Below, piece after piece: positions 1 through 8,464 of a DNA stretch of 64,000 nt. Within the stretch, counting starts at the first letter, position 1; every line of letters starts with the position of its first letter. The position numbers and the translations under genes were made by a program. This stretch comes from Sulfurospirillum sp. UBA4058. Its GTDB lineage: Bacteria > Campylobacterota > Campylobacteria > Campylobacterales > Sulfurospirillaceae. The stretch covers positions 145,042-209,041 of the forward strand of contig DFZK01000010.1 of NCBI GenBank assembly GCA_002382085.1, read 5' to 3'. The notes under the pieces are model-generated. The model had not been told where the DNA came from, ran no database searches, and saw nothing but the letters and a program-made list of their open reading frames with translations.

Positions 1-316
1 ATGCTTCAATCTCACTTTGCATCATCATGTCAAAATCGATAGAACCTTCAAAAAATTCTATTACGTTTAGAAGTTCTTCACCTTCTTTGTCGGTATACAA
101 ACCCTCGCTGGCAAAGACTTCAACCGTCTCTTCAATCGGCAAACAAAACGTTTCGGCACAACGATCGCAAGCGTGTTGAAGCGTGCCTGAAAGTTTTCCG
201 TTACATTTGACGAGAGTCTTGTCTACTTTGACGGCTTCGCCGCAAAAATGTACGTCTCCCGTACGTGTTTCAAAATGAATTCCGCTTACGGGAATCTTTT
301 TGAATTCGACGACCAT
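1..316 (-). CDS. YceD/DUF177 family protein, partial (3' end outside window)
   Basis: The reading frame opens with ATG at 316 and is still open at base 2, giving 105 residues without a stop. It contains the family hallmark CDRC (Cys-Asp-Arg-Cys) after a KLSGTLQHA segment, followed by an acidic stretch, as in DUF177/YceD proteins. YceD is linked to 23S rRNA accumulation and is normally encoded just before rpmF and plsX; those genes would lie to the left of this window. It begins 5 bp after the ndk stop, so the two are probably cotranscribed. The family call rests on motif recall only. Confidence 0.75.
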   Translation of the reverse strand, partial: MVVEFKKIPVSGIHFETRTGDVHFCGEAVKVDKTLVKCNGKLSGTLQHACDRCAETFCLPIEETVEVFASEGLYTDKEGEELLNVIEFFEGSIDFDMMMQSEIEA

Positions 317-321
317 AAGGA

Positions 322-735
322 TTAGAGAATCTCTCTTCGTGCAAAAAAGAAATCAATTTCGATTTTTGCATTTTCCAAACTGTCGCTTCCGTGAACCGCA
401 TTGGCATCGATACTCTCGGCAAAATCGGCACGAATCGTTCCTTTTGCCGCTTCTTTAGGGTTTGTTGCACCCATAAGCTCACGGTTTTTTGCCACCGCGT
501 TTTCGCCTTCTAGCACCATAACAACTACCGGACCGCTAATCATAAACTTAACAAGATCACCGAAAAACGGTCTACTGGCATGAACGGCGTAAAAAGCTTC
601 GGCATCGGCTTGGCTTAGTTGTACTTTCTTCATTGCAGCAATTTTTAATCCGTTTGATTCAAATCTGTCAACAATTTTACCGATAACGTTTTTAGCTACG
701 GCATCCGGCTTAATAATGGATAGTGTGTTTTCCAC
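322..735 (-). CDS. ndk: nucleoside diphosphate kinase
   Basis: Transfers the gamma phosphate from ATP to NDPs through a phospho-histidine, keeping NTP and dNTP pools balanced. The 137-residue length is normal for the family. The N-terminal [10 protein letters not shown] and the active-site His115 in NAVHGSDS are both present. The start codon is GTG at 735: an AGGAG ribosome-binding site lies 6 bases upstream and no ATG fits better. A TGCTATACT extended -10 box lies about 60 bp upstream. The downstream YceD-like gene follows after 5 bp. The call is unambiguous. Confidence 0.97.
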   Translation of the reverse strand: MENTLSIIKPDAVAKNVIGKIVDRFESNGLKIAAMKKVQLSQADAEAFYAVHASRPFFGDLVKFMISGPVVVMVLEGENAVAKNRELMGATNPKEAAKGTIRADFAESIDANAVHGSDSLENAKIEIDFFFARREIL

Positions 736-794
736 AATTTTCTCCTAAATAGATCATTAAATTTTATAAACTTTACAGGGAATTAGAACGTGGG

Positions 795-800
795 AGTATA
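795..800 (-). promoter_or_regulatory. candidate -10 box of the ndk promoter
   Basis: On the minus strand this reads TATACT preceded by TGC, an extended -10 form. An A/T run lies upstream of it, and there is no clear -35. It sits about 60 bp before the GTG start of ndk. Prediction from sequence only. Confidence 0.5.
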
Positions 801-846
801 GCAGAATTTTTTTTTAATATCAATTAAATTTTATTTTTGATCAAAA

Positions 847-868
847 CAAAGAGGGAAATCCCTCTTTG
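847..868 (-). terminator. intrinsic terminator of the ferredoxin gene
   Basis: CAAAGAGGG and CCCTCTTTG form a perfect 9-bp stem with a 4-base loop. On the minus strand the stem is followed by TTTTGATC and starts about 10 bases after the ferredoxin stop codon. It separates the ferredoxin from ndk. Confidence 0.8.
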
Positions 869-877
869 CATATGAGC

Positions 878-1162
878 TTATTCAGCACAAGGCGTCGTGC
901 CTTTTCTCATCTCGGCACCGATTTCGTCACGGCTAGGTTGACCGGGATATGGTGCATCCCATACGATACAACCTTCCGTCGGACAGGCTTCCGCACAAGC
1001 GGGCGCATCATGATGACCTACGCATTCAACGCATTTATCTGCATAAACATAATAAATATCGGCACCTGTCGGGTTATCGCTATCGTCAACGATTGCACTT
1101 ACAGGACACTCATCAATACACGCACCGCATGCGATACAAATATCACTAATCTTTACTGCCAT
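878..1162 (-). CDS. 2x[4Fe-4S] ferredoxin (YfhL/FdxA type)
   Basis: A 94-residue electron carrier of the bacterial 2x[4Fe-4S] class. Cys9, 12, 15 and 19 form the first CxxCxxC...CP motif. Cys44, 47, 56 and 60 form the second, with eight residues between the CxxC and the next Cys, a widened loop typical of the YfhL/Alvin-type ferredoxins. It is cytoplasmic, with no signal peptide. An AAGGAG site precedes the ATG and the gene appears monocistronic, ending in its own hairpin. In C. jejuni a similar gene (fdxA) lies divergent from ahpC as I recall; here a chemoreceptor gene lies between the two. The redox partner is unknown. Confidence 0.93.
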   Translation of the reverse strand: MAVKISDICIACGACIDECPVSAIVDDSDNPTGADIYYVYADKCVECVGHHDAPACAEACPTEGCIVWDAPYPGQPSRDEIGAEMRKGTTPCAE

Positions 1163-1564
1163 TATTTCTCCTTTACTCGATGGGTTTACTCACAAAAAAC
1201 TATATCGAAACTAAATTAAAATTGATATTAAATCCAAATGCTCGTTTTGAACGCACAAATGGCTTAATTTAACCGGCTTCAACCGGAACCTTTTCTCTCC
1301 GTAGTAACCAAGATATCTTGCCCGACACTATTGTATCAGAGAAATCTTACATTAATTTCGTAGCATGAAAATAGCTTAACGACTTCATTTTTTATTTTGT
1401 ATGCTTGTCGCAAACAAGCGTTGCATTTCTTTACATGTTAAGATTTATAAGGTTCTTGTTTCTAAAAAGGTAAATAATAATTTATCTTTTTGCGTGTCGT
1501 TTAACTTATCGAAAGGTTTTTTTTCATACTATTATTCCAACATAATTTTCATGCGAGGTCCCAG
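1163..1564. other. 402-bp divergent intergenic region
   Basis: Lies between the ferredoxin (minus) and the chemoreceptor (plus) and must hold both promoters. On the ferredoxin side there is a GATATAGT -10-like element and an AAGGAG site. Near 1403-1419 there is a small dyad, GCTTGT-CGCAA-ACAAGC. A near copy of the window-wide palindrome (TTACATGTTA) lies at 1431-1440. I see no convincing sigma-28 or sigma-54 promoter, no tRNA and no small ORF with a good ribosome-binding site. Confidence 0.5.
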
Positions 1565-3535
1565 ATGAATTCATTAGCTAAAAAAGTGACGATTTTACAA
1601 GTCCTAATCGTTTCAATTTCTATTTTCGCATTTATCGTATATATCAACTTTTATTTAGGTACGTATATCAAACAAGAGACCGAACAAAAAATCACGATGA
1701 GTATCACCGAACTTGAAAGAACCGTACAAGTCTACAACAGTGCATTGGAAGATACGGCCTTGAAACTCTATAGAATCTTTGAATCCCGATTCGGTAGCTT
1801 TGCACTCCATCCTAACGACACCGTCAACGTAAGCGGCATTAAAACTCCGCGCATCACCGCCGGTGATTTTACGCTCAATAACAATTTTGCTTCCGTCGAC
1901 GCTTTCACGAGTTTAACGGATGCCGTTGCAACCGTTTTCGTCAAAAGCGGCGATGATTTCGTCCGTATCTCAACTTCTTTGAAAAAAGAAGACGGTTCCC
2001 GCGCAATGGGTACTTTTTTAGGGAAAAACAGCCCCGCTTATACTCCGATTATGAATAAACAAAACTATATCGGCAATGCTCGCCTCTTCGGTAAAGACTA
2101 TATTACCGTTTATGCACCCATTATCGAAGACGACCAAGTCTTAGGAATTCTTTTTATCGGCTATAACTTTACCGACGGCTTGAAAAACCTCAAAAAACAG
2201 ATTAGCCAAATGAAAATCGGCGAATCGGGTTATTTCTATGCGATCAATACCAAAGGTGAATCTTATGACATTCATCCTCAATATGACGCCAAAAAAATCG
2301 CATCGGACTTGGATAAAAAAATTCTGGCGGAGAAACAAGGCTTATTTCATTTTGTCCAAGACGGTGCGGAAAAAATCGTCTGCTTTAAACCGTTTGGTAA
2401 ATGGAATTGGATTTTAGTCGCGGAGGCCCATGAAGCCGATTTTCAAGTCGCCAACCAAAAGCTTCTCAATAACCTCATTATCGCATCGCTCATTATGACG
2501 ATCGTTATGCTCGTCGTCATTTGGCAAATTATCAATCGTATTATTGCAAAACCGCTTCATCACTTAATCGTTAAAGCCGAAGAACTTTCAAGCGGAAACG
2601 GCGATTTGACGCGCAAACTAGAAGTCAAAGGAACGGACGAAATCGCACAGGCAAGCGAGCAGATCAATCGATTTATCGATAAAGTTCACGACCTGATTTG
2701 CAATGCCAAATCGATGTCAAGCGAAAATTCTTCTATCTCATATGAACTTTCGACGACGTCGTTACATGTAGAAAAACTCGTCGAGCAATCAACCGATATC
2801 GTTGTGCAAACAACGACGCAAGCCGAACAAATCAAAGACGATATGACGCAATCGATATCTTATGCGAAAAACAGCAAAGAGGATATGGCAAAAGCTAATC
2901 ATGCGCTTCAATCCGCCACTCAATCCGTTATAGAACTCACCAAAGAGATTCAACAAAGTTCTATCACCGAAATTGAGCTCGCTCAAAAACTCAGCCAATT
3001 GAGTTCCGATGCCGAACAAGTTAAAAGCATTCTAACCGTGATTAGCGATATTGCCGATCAAACGAATCTTCTAGCTCTGAATGCTGCCATCGAGGCCGCG
3101 CGAGCAGGCGAACACGGACGAGGCTTTGCCGTCGTTGCCGATGAAGTACGTAAACTAGCCGAAAGAACGCAAAAAAGTCTATTTGAGATCAATGCGACCA
3201 TTAACGTCATTGTTCAAGCTATCGTCAATTCGAGTGACCAAATGAGTCAAAACTCGAAAAAAGTCGAAGACCTCGCTCATCGTGCACAAAACGTAGAGAC
3301 GAATTTACAAGAAAGTTTTCAATTGATTAACACCGTGACGAAAATTACCGAAAATACCGTCGATGATTACCTCAAAACCGGTAATGAAATCGAAATGATT
3401 ATTACAAAAATAGCTCAAATCAATAAAATTTCAACCGAGAATAGCCGTAGCGTCGAAGAGATTGCCTCTGCGGCAGATCATTTAAGTAAAATGACGGAAA
3501 ATCTCAATCAAAAACTCGGTGAATTTCGAACTTAA
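1565..3535 (+). CDS. methyl-accepting chemotaxis protein with Cache sensor
   Basis: A 656-residue transmembrane chemoreceptor. TM1 is at about residues 8-28, followed by a periplasmic region (about 30-300) that looks like a Cache sensor: the [19 protein letters not shown] segment is typical. TM2 is at about 302-325, then a HAMP segment, then a long helical signalling domain. The conserved hairpin tip ([21 protein letters not shown] and RKLAERT) falls near residues 505-535. It ends at the signalling domain, with no obvious C-terminal CheR-binding pentapeptide. The ligand cannot be read from sequence. GAGG precedes the ATG. It should signal to the CheA-CheW-CheV set encoded at 20.5-24.3 kb. Confidence 0.95.
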   Translation: MNSLAKKVTILQVLIVSISIFAFIVYINFYLGTYIKQETEQKITMSITELERTVQVYNSALEDTALKLYRIFESRFGSFALHPNDTVNVSGIKTPRITAGDFTLNNNFASVDAFTSLTDAVATVFVKSGDDFVRISTSLKKEDGSRAMGTFLGKNSPAYTPIMNKQNYIGNARLFGKDYITVYAPIIEDDQVLGILFIGYNFTDGLKNLKKQISQMKIGESGYFYAINTKGESYDIHPQYDAKKIASDLDKKILAEKQGLFHFVQDGAEKIVCFKPFGKWNWILVAEAHEADFQVANQKLLNNLIIASLIMTIVMLVVIWQIINRIIAKPLHHLIVKAEELSSGNGDLTRKLEVKGTDEIAQASEQINRFIDKVHDLICNAKSMSSENSSISYELSTTSLHVEKLVEQSTDIVVQTTTQAEQIKDDMTQSISYAKNSKEDMAKANHALQSATQSVIELTKEIQQSSITEIELAQKLSQLSSDAEQVKSILTVISDIADQTNLLALNAAIEAARAGEHGRGFAVVADEVRKLAERTQKSLFEINATINVIVQAIVNSSDQMSQNSKKVEDLAHRAQNVETNLQESFQLINTVTKITENTVDDYLKTGNEIEMIITKIAQINKISTENSRSVEEIASAADHLSKMTENLNQKLGEFRT

Positions 3536-3603
3536 AAGGTTGCGAAAAGCTTATGAGAGCTAATTAGTCTTATTTGTTAAAAACGATTTTTTGTATTTAA
3601 CTA

Positions 3604-3609
3604 TATAAT
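3604..3609 (+). promoter_or_regulatory. candidate -10 box of ahpC
   Basis: TATAAT lies about 35 bp before the ahpC ATG, downstream of a T-rich stretch, with AAAGGATC as ribosome-binding site. No -35 consensus is visible. A PerR site is expected nearby on biological grounds, but I could not identify one with confidence. Confidence 0.55.
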
Positions 3610-3645
3610 TTCCGTATCAATAAAAATTCCTATTAAAGGATCTAC

Positions 3646-4242
3646 ATGTTAGTAACGAATAAAGCTCCGGATTTTACGGCGACAGCCGTTTTAGGCGACA
3701 ATCAGATTGTGGATAATTTTAATCTCTATAGCAATTTCGGATCTAAAGGTACCGTACTTTTTTTCTACCCTTTAGATTTCACGTTCGTATGCCCTTCCGA
3801 AATCATAGCATTCGATAAACGTTTAGGAGAATTTACAAGCCGCGGTATCAATGTCATCGGTGTATCGATCGATTCTCAATTCTCACACTTTGCATGGAAG
3901 AACACACCGGTTGACCACGGCGGAATCGGTCAGGTTAAATTCCCGCTCGTTGCGGATATTACCAAACAAATTTCTCGCGATTACGACGTACTCTTCCAAG
4001 AAGGGGTTGCCCTACGCGGATCGTTTTTGATCGACAAAGACGGCACCGTACGACATGCCGTGATTAACGATTTACCGCTCGGTAGAAATATCGATGAAAT
4101 GTTAAGAATGATCGATACGATGCTCTTTACGAACGAGTACGGTGAAGTATGCCCTGCCGGTTGGCAAAAAGGCGATAAAGGAATGAAAGCGACGACTGAA
4201 GGCGTTGCGGATTATCTTGCTCACAACTCCGACAAACTCTAA
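3646..4242 (+). CDS. ahpC: 2-Cys peroxiredoxin, AhpC/TSA family
   Basis: Reduces hydrogen peroxide, organic peroxides and peroxynitrite. The 198-residue protein has the peroxidatic Cys49 in DFTFVCPSE and the resolving Cys169 in GEVCPAGW, so it is a typical 2-Cys enzyme. There is no ahpF next to it; in this phylum AhpC is recycled by the thioredoxin system, and trxA and trxB lie at 53.8-55.2 kb. It is convergent with a PerR-like regulator, and the two share a hairpin terminator, making a compact peroxide-response locus. Confidence 0.95.
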   Translation: MLVTNKAPDFTATAVLGDNQIVDNFNLYSNFGSKGTVLFFYPLDFTFVCPSEIIAFDKRLGEFTSRGINVIGVSIDSQFSHFAWKNTPVDHGGIGQVKFPLVADITKQISRDYDVLFQEGVALRGSFLIDKDGTVRHAVINDLPLGRNIDEMLRMIDTMLFTNEYGEVCPAGWQKGDKGMKATTEGVADYLAHNSDKL

Positions 4243-4248
4243 TTTTCA

Positions 4249-4272
4249 CAAAGAGAGCCGACGCTCTCTTTG
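4249..4272. terminator. shared terminator between ahpC and perR
   Basis: CAAAGAGAGC and GCTCTCTTTG form a perfect 10-bp stem around a CGAC loop. It starts 6 bases after the ahpC stop and is followed on the plus strand by TTTCTT. The perR gene ends 14 bases beyond it on the other strand, so it probably works for both. Confidence 0.8.
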
Positions 4273-4285
4273 TTTCTTCGAACGT

Positions 4286-4699
4286 TTAATGCTTACAAAA
4301 TCGACAATGCGAAACGGAAGCGATAACGTCCATTCGTAAAATATGAATCTTTTGCTTCTCTTCCAGTGCCGCTTGATAATCAAATAAATTTTGATCGTAA
4401 TCGCTATCTTCAATCGCTCCGCAAGACGCACAAACCACATGAATATGAGGTTTTGAATAAATATCGTAACGCATTTTACCGTCTGCAACATTGACTTCGA
4501 TAACAACGCCTTTTTCTTTTAACGTTGCAAGATTTTTATACACCGTTGCAAGCGACATAGAAGGATTTTCTTTTTTGAGCGAATCGTATAAATCGTCAAT
4601 CGTCGGATGTGTTTTTTTATCCAATTCTTTTAAAACAGAAATACGTTGGGGTGTTGCTTTAAGCTCTTTGCTTTTGAGTAGCTGAATAAAGTCGTTCAT
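4286..4699 (-). CDS. perR: Fur-family peroxide-responsive regulator (PerR-like)
   Basis: A 137-residue Fur-family repressor. The N-terminal winged helix (about 1-80) includes SLATVYKNL in the recognition helix. The structural zinc site is formed by Cys90/Cys93 (CASCG) and Cys132/Cys135 (CRFC), and His85/His87 belong to the regulatory metal site. The PerR call rather than Fur rests on the short length, the conserved position beside dxs-fliH as in C. jejuni, and convergence with ahpC. In PerR, metal-catalysed His oxidation relieves repression of ahpC and katA. Fur cannot be fully excluded from sequence. Confidence 0.87.
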   Translation of the reverse strand: MNDFIQLLKSKELKATPQRISVLKELDKKTHPTIDDLYDSLKKENPSMSLATVYKNLATLKEKGVVIEVNVADGKMRYDIYSKPHIHVVCASCGAIEDSDYDQNLFDYQAALEEKQKIHILRMDVIASVSHCRFCKH

Positions 4700-4751
4700 C
4701 TCATTCCCCTCCTCTTTAAAAATTTTCTCTATTTTGCCCTAATATCGTTCA

Positions 4752-4774
4752 AATTAGATGAAAAATTTCTAATT
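4752..4774. promoter_or_regulatory. dyad in the perR upstream region, possible operator
   Basis: AATTAG-N11-CTAATT lies about 55-75 bp upstream of the perR ATG, between perR and the dxs stop. Its AT-rich dyad character fits a Fur/PerR-type site, but the match to any known box is not exact. It could equally be incidental in AT-rich DNA. Confidence 0.3.
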
Positions 4775-4782
4775 AATATTTT

Positions 4783-6621
4783 TTATTTATTATTATACAA
4801 TAGTGTAATTTTTTGGGCTATTTGAGTGACCGAAATACCGAGTCGCTCTTCGACAAGATGTGTTTCCCCGTGCGTAATAAAAGCGTCTTCATACTCAAAA
4901 GAATGGATTTTGGCACTTAAAGCGTGCTTTTCTTTAAACGATAAAAGCAATGAAGCAATGCCGCCTATTTTAGCACTATCGCTTATCACGTACCATGTTT
5001 CGTAACACTTTGAAAGTGATAACAACGTTGTTTCGTCTAACGGTTTGGCAAAGCGCAAGTCAACAAGACCGACATAAATGCCTTTTGCTTCCAAAAGATG
5101 TGCAACCTCAACCGCCTTTCCTACGCCGCTTCCGTAGCCGACCAAGAGAATCGAGTCTTCTCCTTCTTGCAATATTTGTGCTTTTGCATATTCAAACGGC
5201 AAAGAGGTAAAAGCACTGCAATCGCCGAACGAACCTCTTGGGTACCGAATAGCAAGAGGGCCTTCATGCGTATAAGCATAGCGTAACGCTTCATGCATAC
5301 TCGCTTCATCGCGCGGCGCCATCAACGTCATATTCGGAATTGCGCTTAAATACGAAATATCAAAAGCCCCTTGATGCGTTTCACCGTCTTCGCCGACAAT
5401 GCCGGCTCTATCAATCGCAAAAACAACGTTCAAATTTAAAATACAGGCATCATGAATCACTTGATCGTATGCTCGTTGTAGAAAAGTAGAGTAAATACTC
5501 ACAAAAGGTTTAAAACCCTCTTTTGCCATGGAACACATCGACGTTACGGCATGTTGCTCGGCAATTGCAACATCCCAAAAACGATTGGGATACGCTTGAA
5601 TTAACGGAGACAAACCCGTTCCGCTCGGCATTGCGGCAGTGACACCGACAACATTGTCATGTTCTTTTGCCAATGCCATCAATGCTTCCGAATACATGGT
5701 CGTAGCATTTTTACTAATACCTTGTTTGATCGCTTCGCCGCTTGCGACGTCGAACGGTCCTACGCCGTGCCATTTTTCATAATACCCTTCCGCCATTTCA
5801 TACCCTTTACCTTTCAAGGTTTGCGCATGAATAATGACGGGTTTTTTAAGGCTACGCGCCGATTGCATCGCACGAATAAGACTTTCTAAGTCATGCCCGT
5901 CAATCGGACCGATATAATCGATGCCTAACTCTTCAAACAAAATTCCCGGCGTAATTAATTTAAAACTCTCTTCGAATTTTTTCGCCATATACGTAGCACT
6001 TTCGGGAAGGTACTGTAAAATCTGTTCGGTTGTTTTTTTAATTTTTTGATAAAAGTCTCCGGCCATAGCTTGAGAAAGAAATTTGCTGATAGCACCGATA
6101 GGTTTTGCGATACTCATTTTATTATCGTTCAGAATAATCACGACGGGATAACGTCTATCGCCTAACTCGTTTAATGCCTCATACACCATTCCCGCACTTA
6201 AAGAACCGTCGCCGATTAATGCAACAGGAAGGCGTTTCGACTGTTCGCCTTTTAATGCAATGGCTTTAGCGGCTCCTACGGCTAGCGAAATCGACGTCGA
6301 ACTATGTCCGGCAATAAAATAATCGTAAGGAGACTCGTCCGGTCTTGTGTAACCGCTAATACCGTCTAACGTTCGAAGCGTATCAAACCGTCCCCATCGA
6401 TCGGTTAAAAGCTTATGCGTATATGCCTGATGGCTCACGTCGAAAATAAAAGGATCATTTTGAGCATCAAAGACGTAATGCATTGCAACGATAAGCTCAA
6501 CGGCACCGACGTTACTGCTTAAATGTCCTCCGTTATGACTGACCGTTTGAATAATTTTTTGCCTGATCTCTTCACATAAATGGGTTAATTCCTCAATCGA
6601 TTGTTTGCGTAGTTCTTTCAT
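4783..6621 (-). CDS. dxs: 1-deoxy-D-xylulose-5-phosphate synthase
   Basis: Thiamine-diphosphate enzyme that condenses pyruvate and glyceraldehyde-3-phosphate, the first step of the MEP isoprenoid pathway. The 612-residue length is normal. Visible features are GGHLSSNVGAVEL near the N-terminus, the ThDP motif GDGSLSAGM...LNDNKMSI near residue 140, and the central transketolase pyrimidine domain with DRAGIVGEDGETHQGAFD. I chose the ATG at 6621; an upstream in-frame TTG at 6630 would add three residues. It is the last gene of the fliF-fliG-fliH run, an arrangement shared with Campylobacter. Confidence 0.96.
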   Translation of the reverse strand: MKELRKQSIEELTHLCEEIRQKIIQTVSHNGGHLSSNVGAVELIVAMHYVFDAQNDPFIFDVSHQAYTHKLLTDRWGRFDTLRTLDGISGYTRPDESPYDYFIAGHSSTSISLAVGAAKAIALKGEQSKRLPVALIGDGSLSAGMVYEALNELGDRRYPVVIILNDNKMSIAKPIGAISKFLSQAMAGDFYQKIKKTTEQILQYLPESATYMAKKFEESFKLITPGILFEELGIDYIGPIDGHDLESLIRAMQSARSLKKPVIIHAQTLKGKGYEMAEGYYEKWHGVGPFDVASGEAIKQGISKNATTMYSEALMALAKEHDNVVGVTAAMPSGTGLSPLIQAYPNRFWDVAIAEQHAVTSMCSMAKEGFKPFVSIYSTFLQRAYDQVIHDACILNLNVVFAIDRAGIVGEDGETHQGAFDISYLSAIPNMTLMAPRDEASMHEALRYAYTHEGPLAIRYPRGSFGDCSAFTSLPFEYAKAQILQEGEDSILLVGYGSGVGKAVEVAHLLEAKGIYVGLVDLRFAKPLDETTLLSLSKCYETWYVISDSAKIGGIASLLLSFKEKHALSAKIHSFEYEDAFITHGETHLVEERLGISVTQIAQKITLLYNNK

Positions 6622-6636
6622 AGTTTCCAATACTTC

Positions 6637-7437
6637 TTAATTTTCTTGTAATAAATATTTTACTTTTTCCAAACGAACGGCTAGATTACCGTCAAGATTT
6701 CCTACGTCGCTCAAAACGATAACGCCGCCTAAAGTAACGGCATCGTCGGAAACCACCGTAATTTTCTCTTCTCCCGCATAAAGTTCTTTCAGAAGATCGA
6801 AATCTTTCGGGTTAACTTTCAGTTCGATTTTCATTGCTTCTTTCACTTCTTTAAGTAAAGCTTTTGCCAAAGAAGCCGCCACTTGTGAGCTTGAACTTGC
6901 TATCTCTTTTTTAATCACTTCTTTAGCAATTTCAAAAGCACTAACACTCATATCGGTTTCGATTTTTTCCAATTTTTCATCGATACTTTTATAAAGCATA
7001 TCTAAATGCATAATCGACTTGAGATAACGCGATTTTATCTCCGAAAGCACGCTCTCAGACTCGTCTTTCGCTTTTTGATACCCTTGTGCATACGCATTTT
7101 CTCTTTCACGTGTCAACTCTTCCGTAAGTCGCTTGCTGAAATCTTGTTCTTGTTTTTCGATTTGGATTTGTAATTTAACGACATTTGACGTTAATTCATC
7201 GGTCTTTTTTAAAAGTTCTTCAATAAATTGATTTTGTGCACCCTCTTCAATACGCGTAATCGTAACGATTTCATCGGAGGGCGTTTTGATTTCTTGAGGA
7301 TCAAAAGCATCTTGCGTATATTCGTCTTGAGTCGTGACGATATTCTCGATGTTTCCGTTTGTACCCAAAACTTTAAAACGATAGCGTTGAATCGAATGAT
7401 CGTCAATGCGATCTTTATCAATAATATTGTCTGCCAT
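6637..7437 (-). CDS. fliH: flagellar assembly protein FliH
   Basis: Regulator of the flagellar export ATPase FliI; it links FliI to the C ring. The 266-residue protein has a charged N-terminus and a long central helical/coiled-coil segment (about 80-150, rich in Glu, Lys and Gln). The C-terminal domain resembles V-type ATPase subunit E (SAFEIAKEVIKKEI...VNPKDFDLL...VTLGGVIVLSDVGNLDGNL). The GGV-GN-D pattern near the end is typical of FliH/HrpE. It lies 1 bp after fliG and just before dxs. Confidence 0.93.
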   Translation of the reverse strand: MADNIIDKDRIDDHSIQRYRFKVLGTNGNIENIVTTQDEYTQDAFDPQEIKTPSDEIVTITRIEEGAQNQFIEELLKKTDELTSNVVKLQIQIEKQEQDFSKRLTEELTRERENAYAQGYQKAKDESESVLSEIKSRYLKSIMHLDMLYKSIDEKLEKIETDMSVSAFEIAKEVIKKEIASSSSQVAASLAKALLKEVKEAMKIELKVNPKDFDLLKELYAGEEKITVVSDDAVTLGGVIVLSDVGNLDGNLAVRLEKVKYLLQEN

Positions 7438-7438
7438 C

Positions 7439-8464
7439 TTAACCTATCATTTCTTCGGCTTCGCCGATTTGTAATACGCCTTGCTCGGCAAGTTTTTGTA
7501 CCTCTTCGACGATTTTACGTTGTGCCTCTTCGACGTCTTTAACGCGTACCGCACCCAGAAAGTTCATCTCTTCGACGAAGGCTTCTTGGGCACGTTGAGA
7601 CATATTATCAAAAAATTTGCGTTTGAGATCGTCGATCGATCCTTTGAGGGCAATCATTAAGTCGCGTTTATCGGCAACTTTTAAAATTTCTCGTACCGCA
7701 TTTCCGTCAAGTTTCATAATATCTTCAAACGTAAACATCATATCTTTAATCACCGATGCCAATTTTTCATCGGCTTGCTCAATATAAGCGATGGTTGTTT
7801 TAGATGCTTTTTGTCCTAAACGATTGAGAATTTCGGCAACGGCTCTTGGACCGCCTACTTCGACTTTATACGACGTCAACGATTCCAGTTTGTTTTCCAA
7901 TACGGCAGAAACGCGCTTAACGACGGAAGGAGAAATTTCACCGAGGTTCGCCATCCTAATCGTTACTTCGCTTCTCAGCTGATCAGGGAAAAAAGAGAGT
8001 GTCTCCGCCGCACTCGTCGGATCCATATGTGCTAAAATAAGCGCAACGGTTTGAGGGTGCTCGTTGATAATAAAATCGCCCAGCTGTTGAGGCTTAATTT
8101 GAGAAAGGTACCCAAAGCTTTGCGAGTTTTCCATTGACTTAGAGAGCTTATCTAAAATCTTCTGAGCTTCTTCGGCACCAAACGTTCGGTATAAAATCTC
8201 TTTTGCATACTCCATACCGCCGCTTCGGATATACTGATTGGATTGTAAAATAACGTAGAACTCTTCCAAAACGGCATTAGCGACGGCTTTATCGATATTT
8301 TTTGCCGTAGCGATATATTTAGAGATGTCTGTTACGACATCAATTTCCATATGTGAAAAAAGGTTTGCCGTAGAATCTTCGCCGAGTTGTATCAACAAAA
8401 TAGCCGCTTTTTCAGCCATCGTCAGTTCATTGTAAAGGGTTTTTTGCTCTTCCGTTAACTTCAT
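7439..8464 (-). CDS. fliG: flagellar motor switch protein FliG
   Basis: C-ring protein that contacts the stator and sets torque and rotation direction. The 341 residues match the family. It has the middle-domain EHPQTVALILAHM segment, the hydrophobic-patch region, and the C-terminal torque domain with conserved charged residues (TFEDIMKLD...REILKVADKRDLMIALKG). It overlaps the fliF end by one base, so translational coupling is likely. Confidence 0.97.
   Translation of the reverse strand: MKLTEEQKTLYNELTMAEKAAILLIQLGEDSTANLFSHMEIDVVTDISKYIATAKNIDKAVANAVLEEFYVILQSNQYIRSGGMEYAKEILYRTFGAEEAQKILDKLSKSMENSQSFGYLSQIKPQQLGDFIINEHPQTVALILAHMDPTSAAETLSFFPDQLRSEVTIRMANLGEISPSVVKRVSAVLENKLESLTSYKVEVGGPRAVAEILNRLGQKASKTTIAYIEQADEKLASVIKDMMFTFEDIMKLDGNAVREILKVADKRDLMIALKGSIDDLKRKFFDNMSQRAQEAFVEEMNFLGAVRVKDVEEAQRKIVEEVQKLAEQGVLQIGEAEEMIG

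Noticed and set aside
866..1219. Plus-strand ORF opposite the ferredoxin gene
   Set aside because: It is the antisense shadow of a well-supported ferredoxin with eight conserved cysteines; the antisense product shows no family feature.
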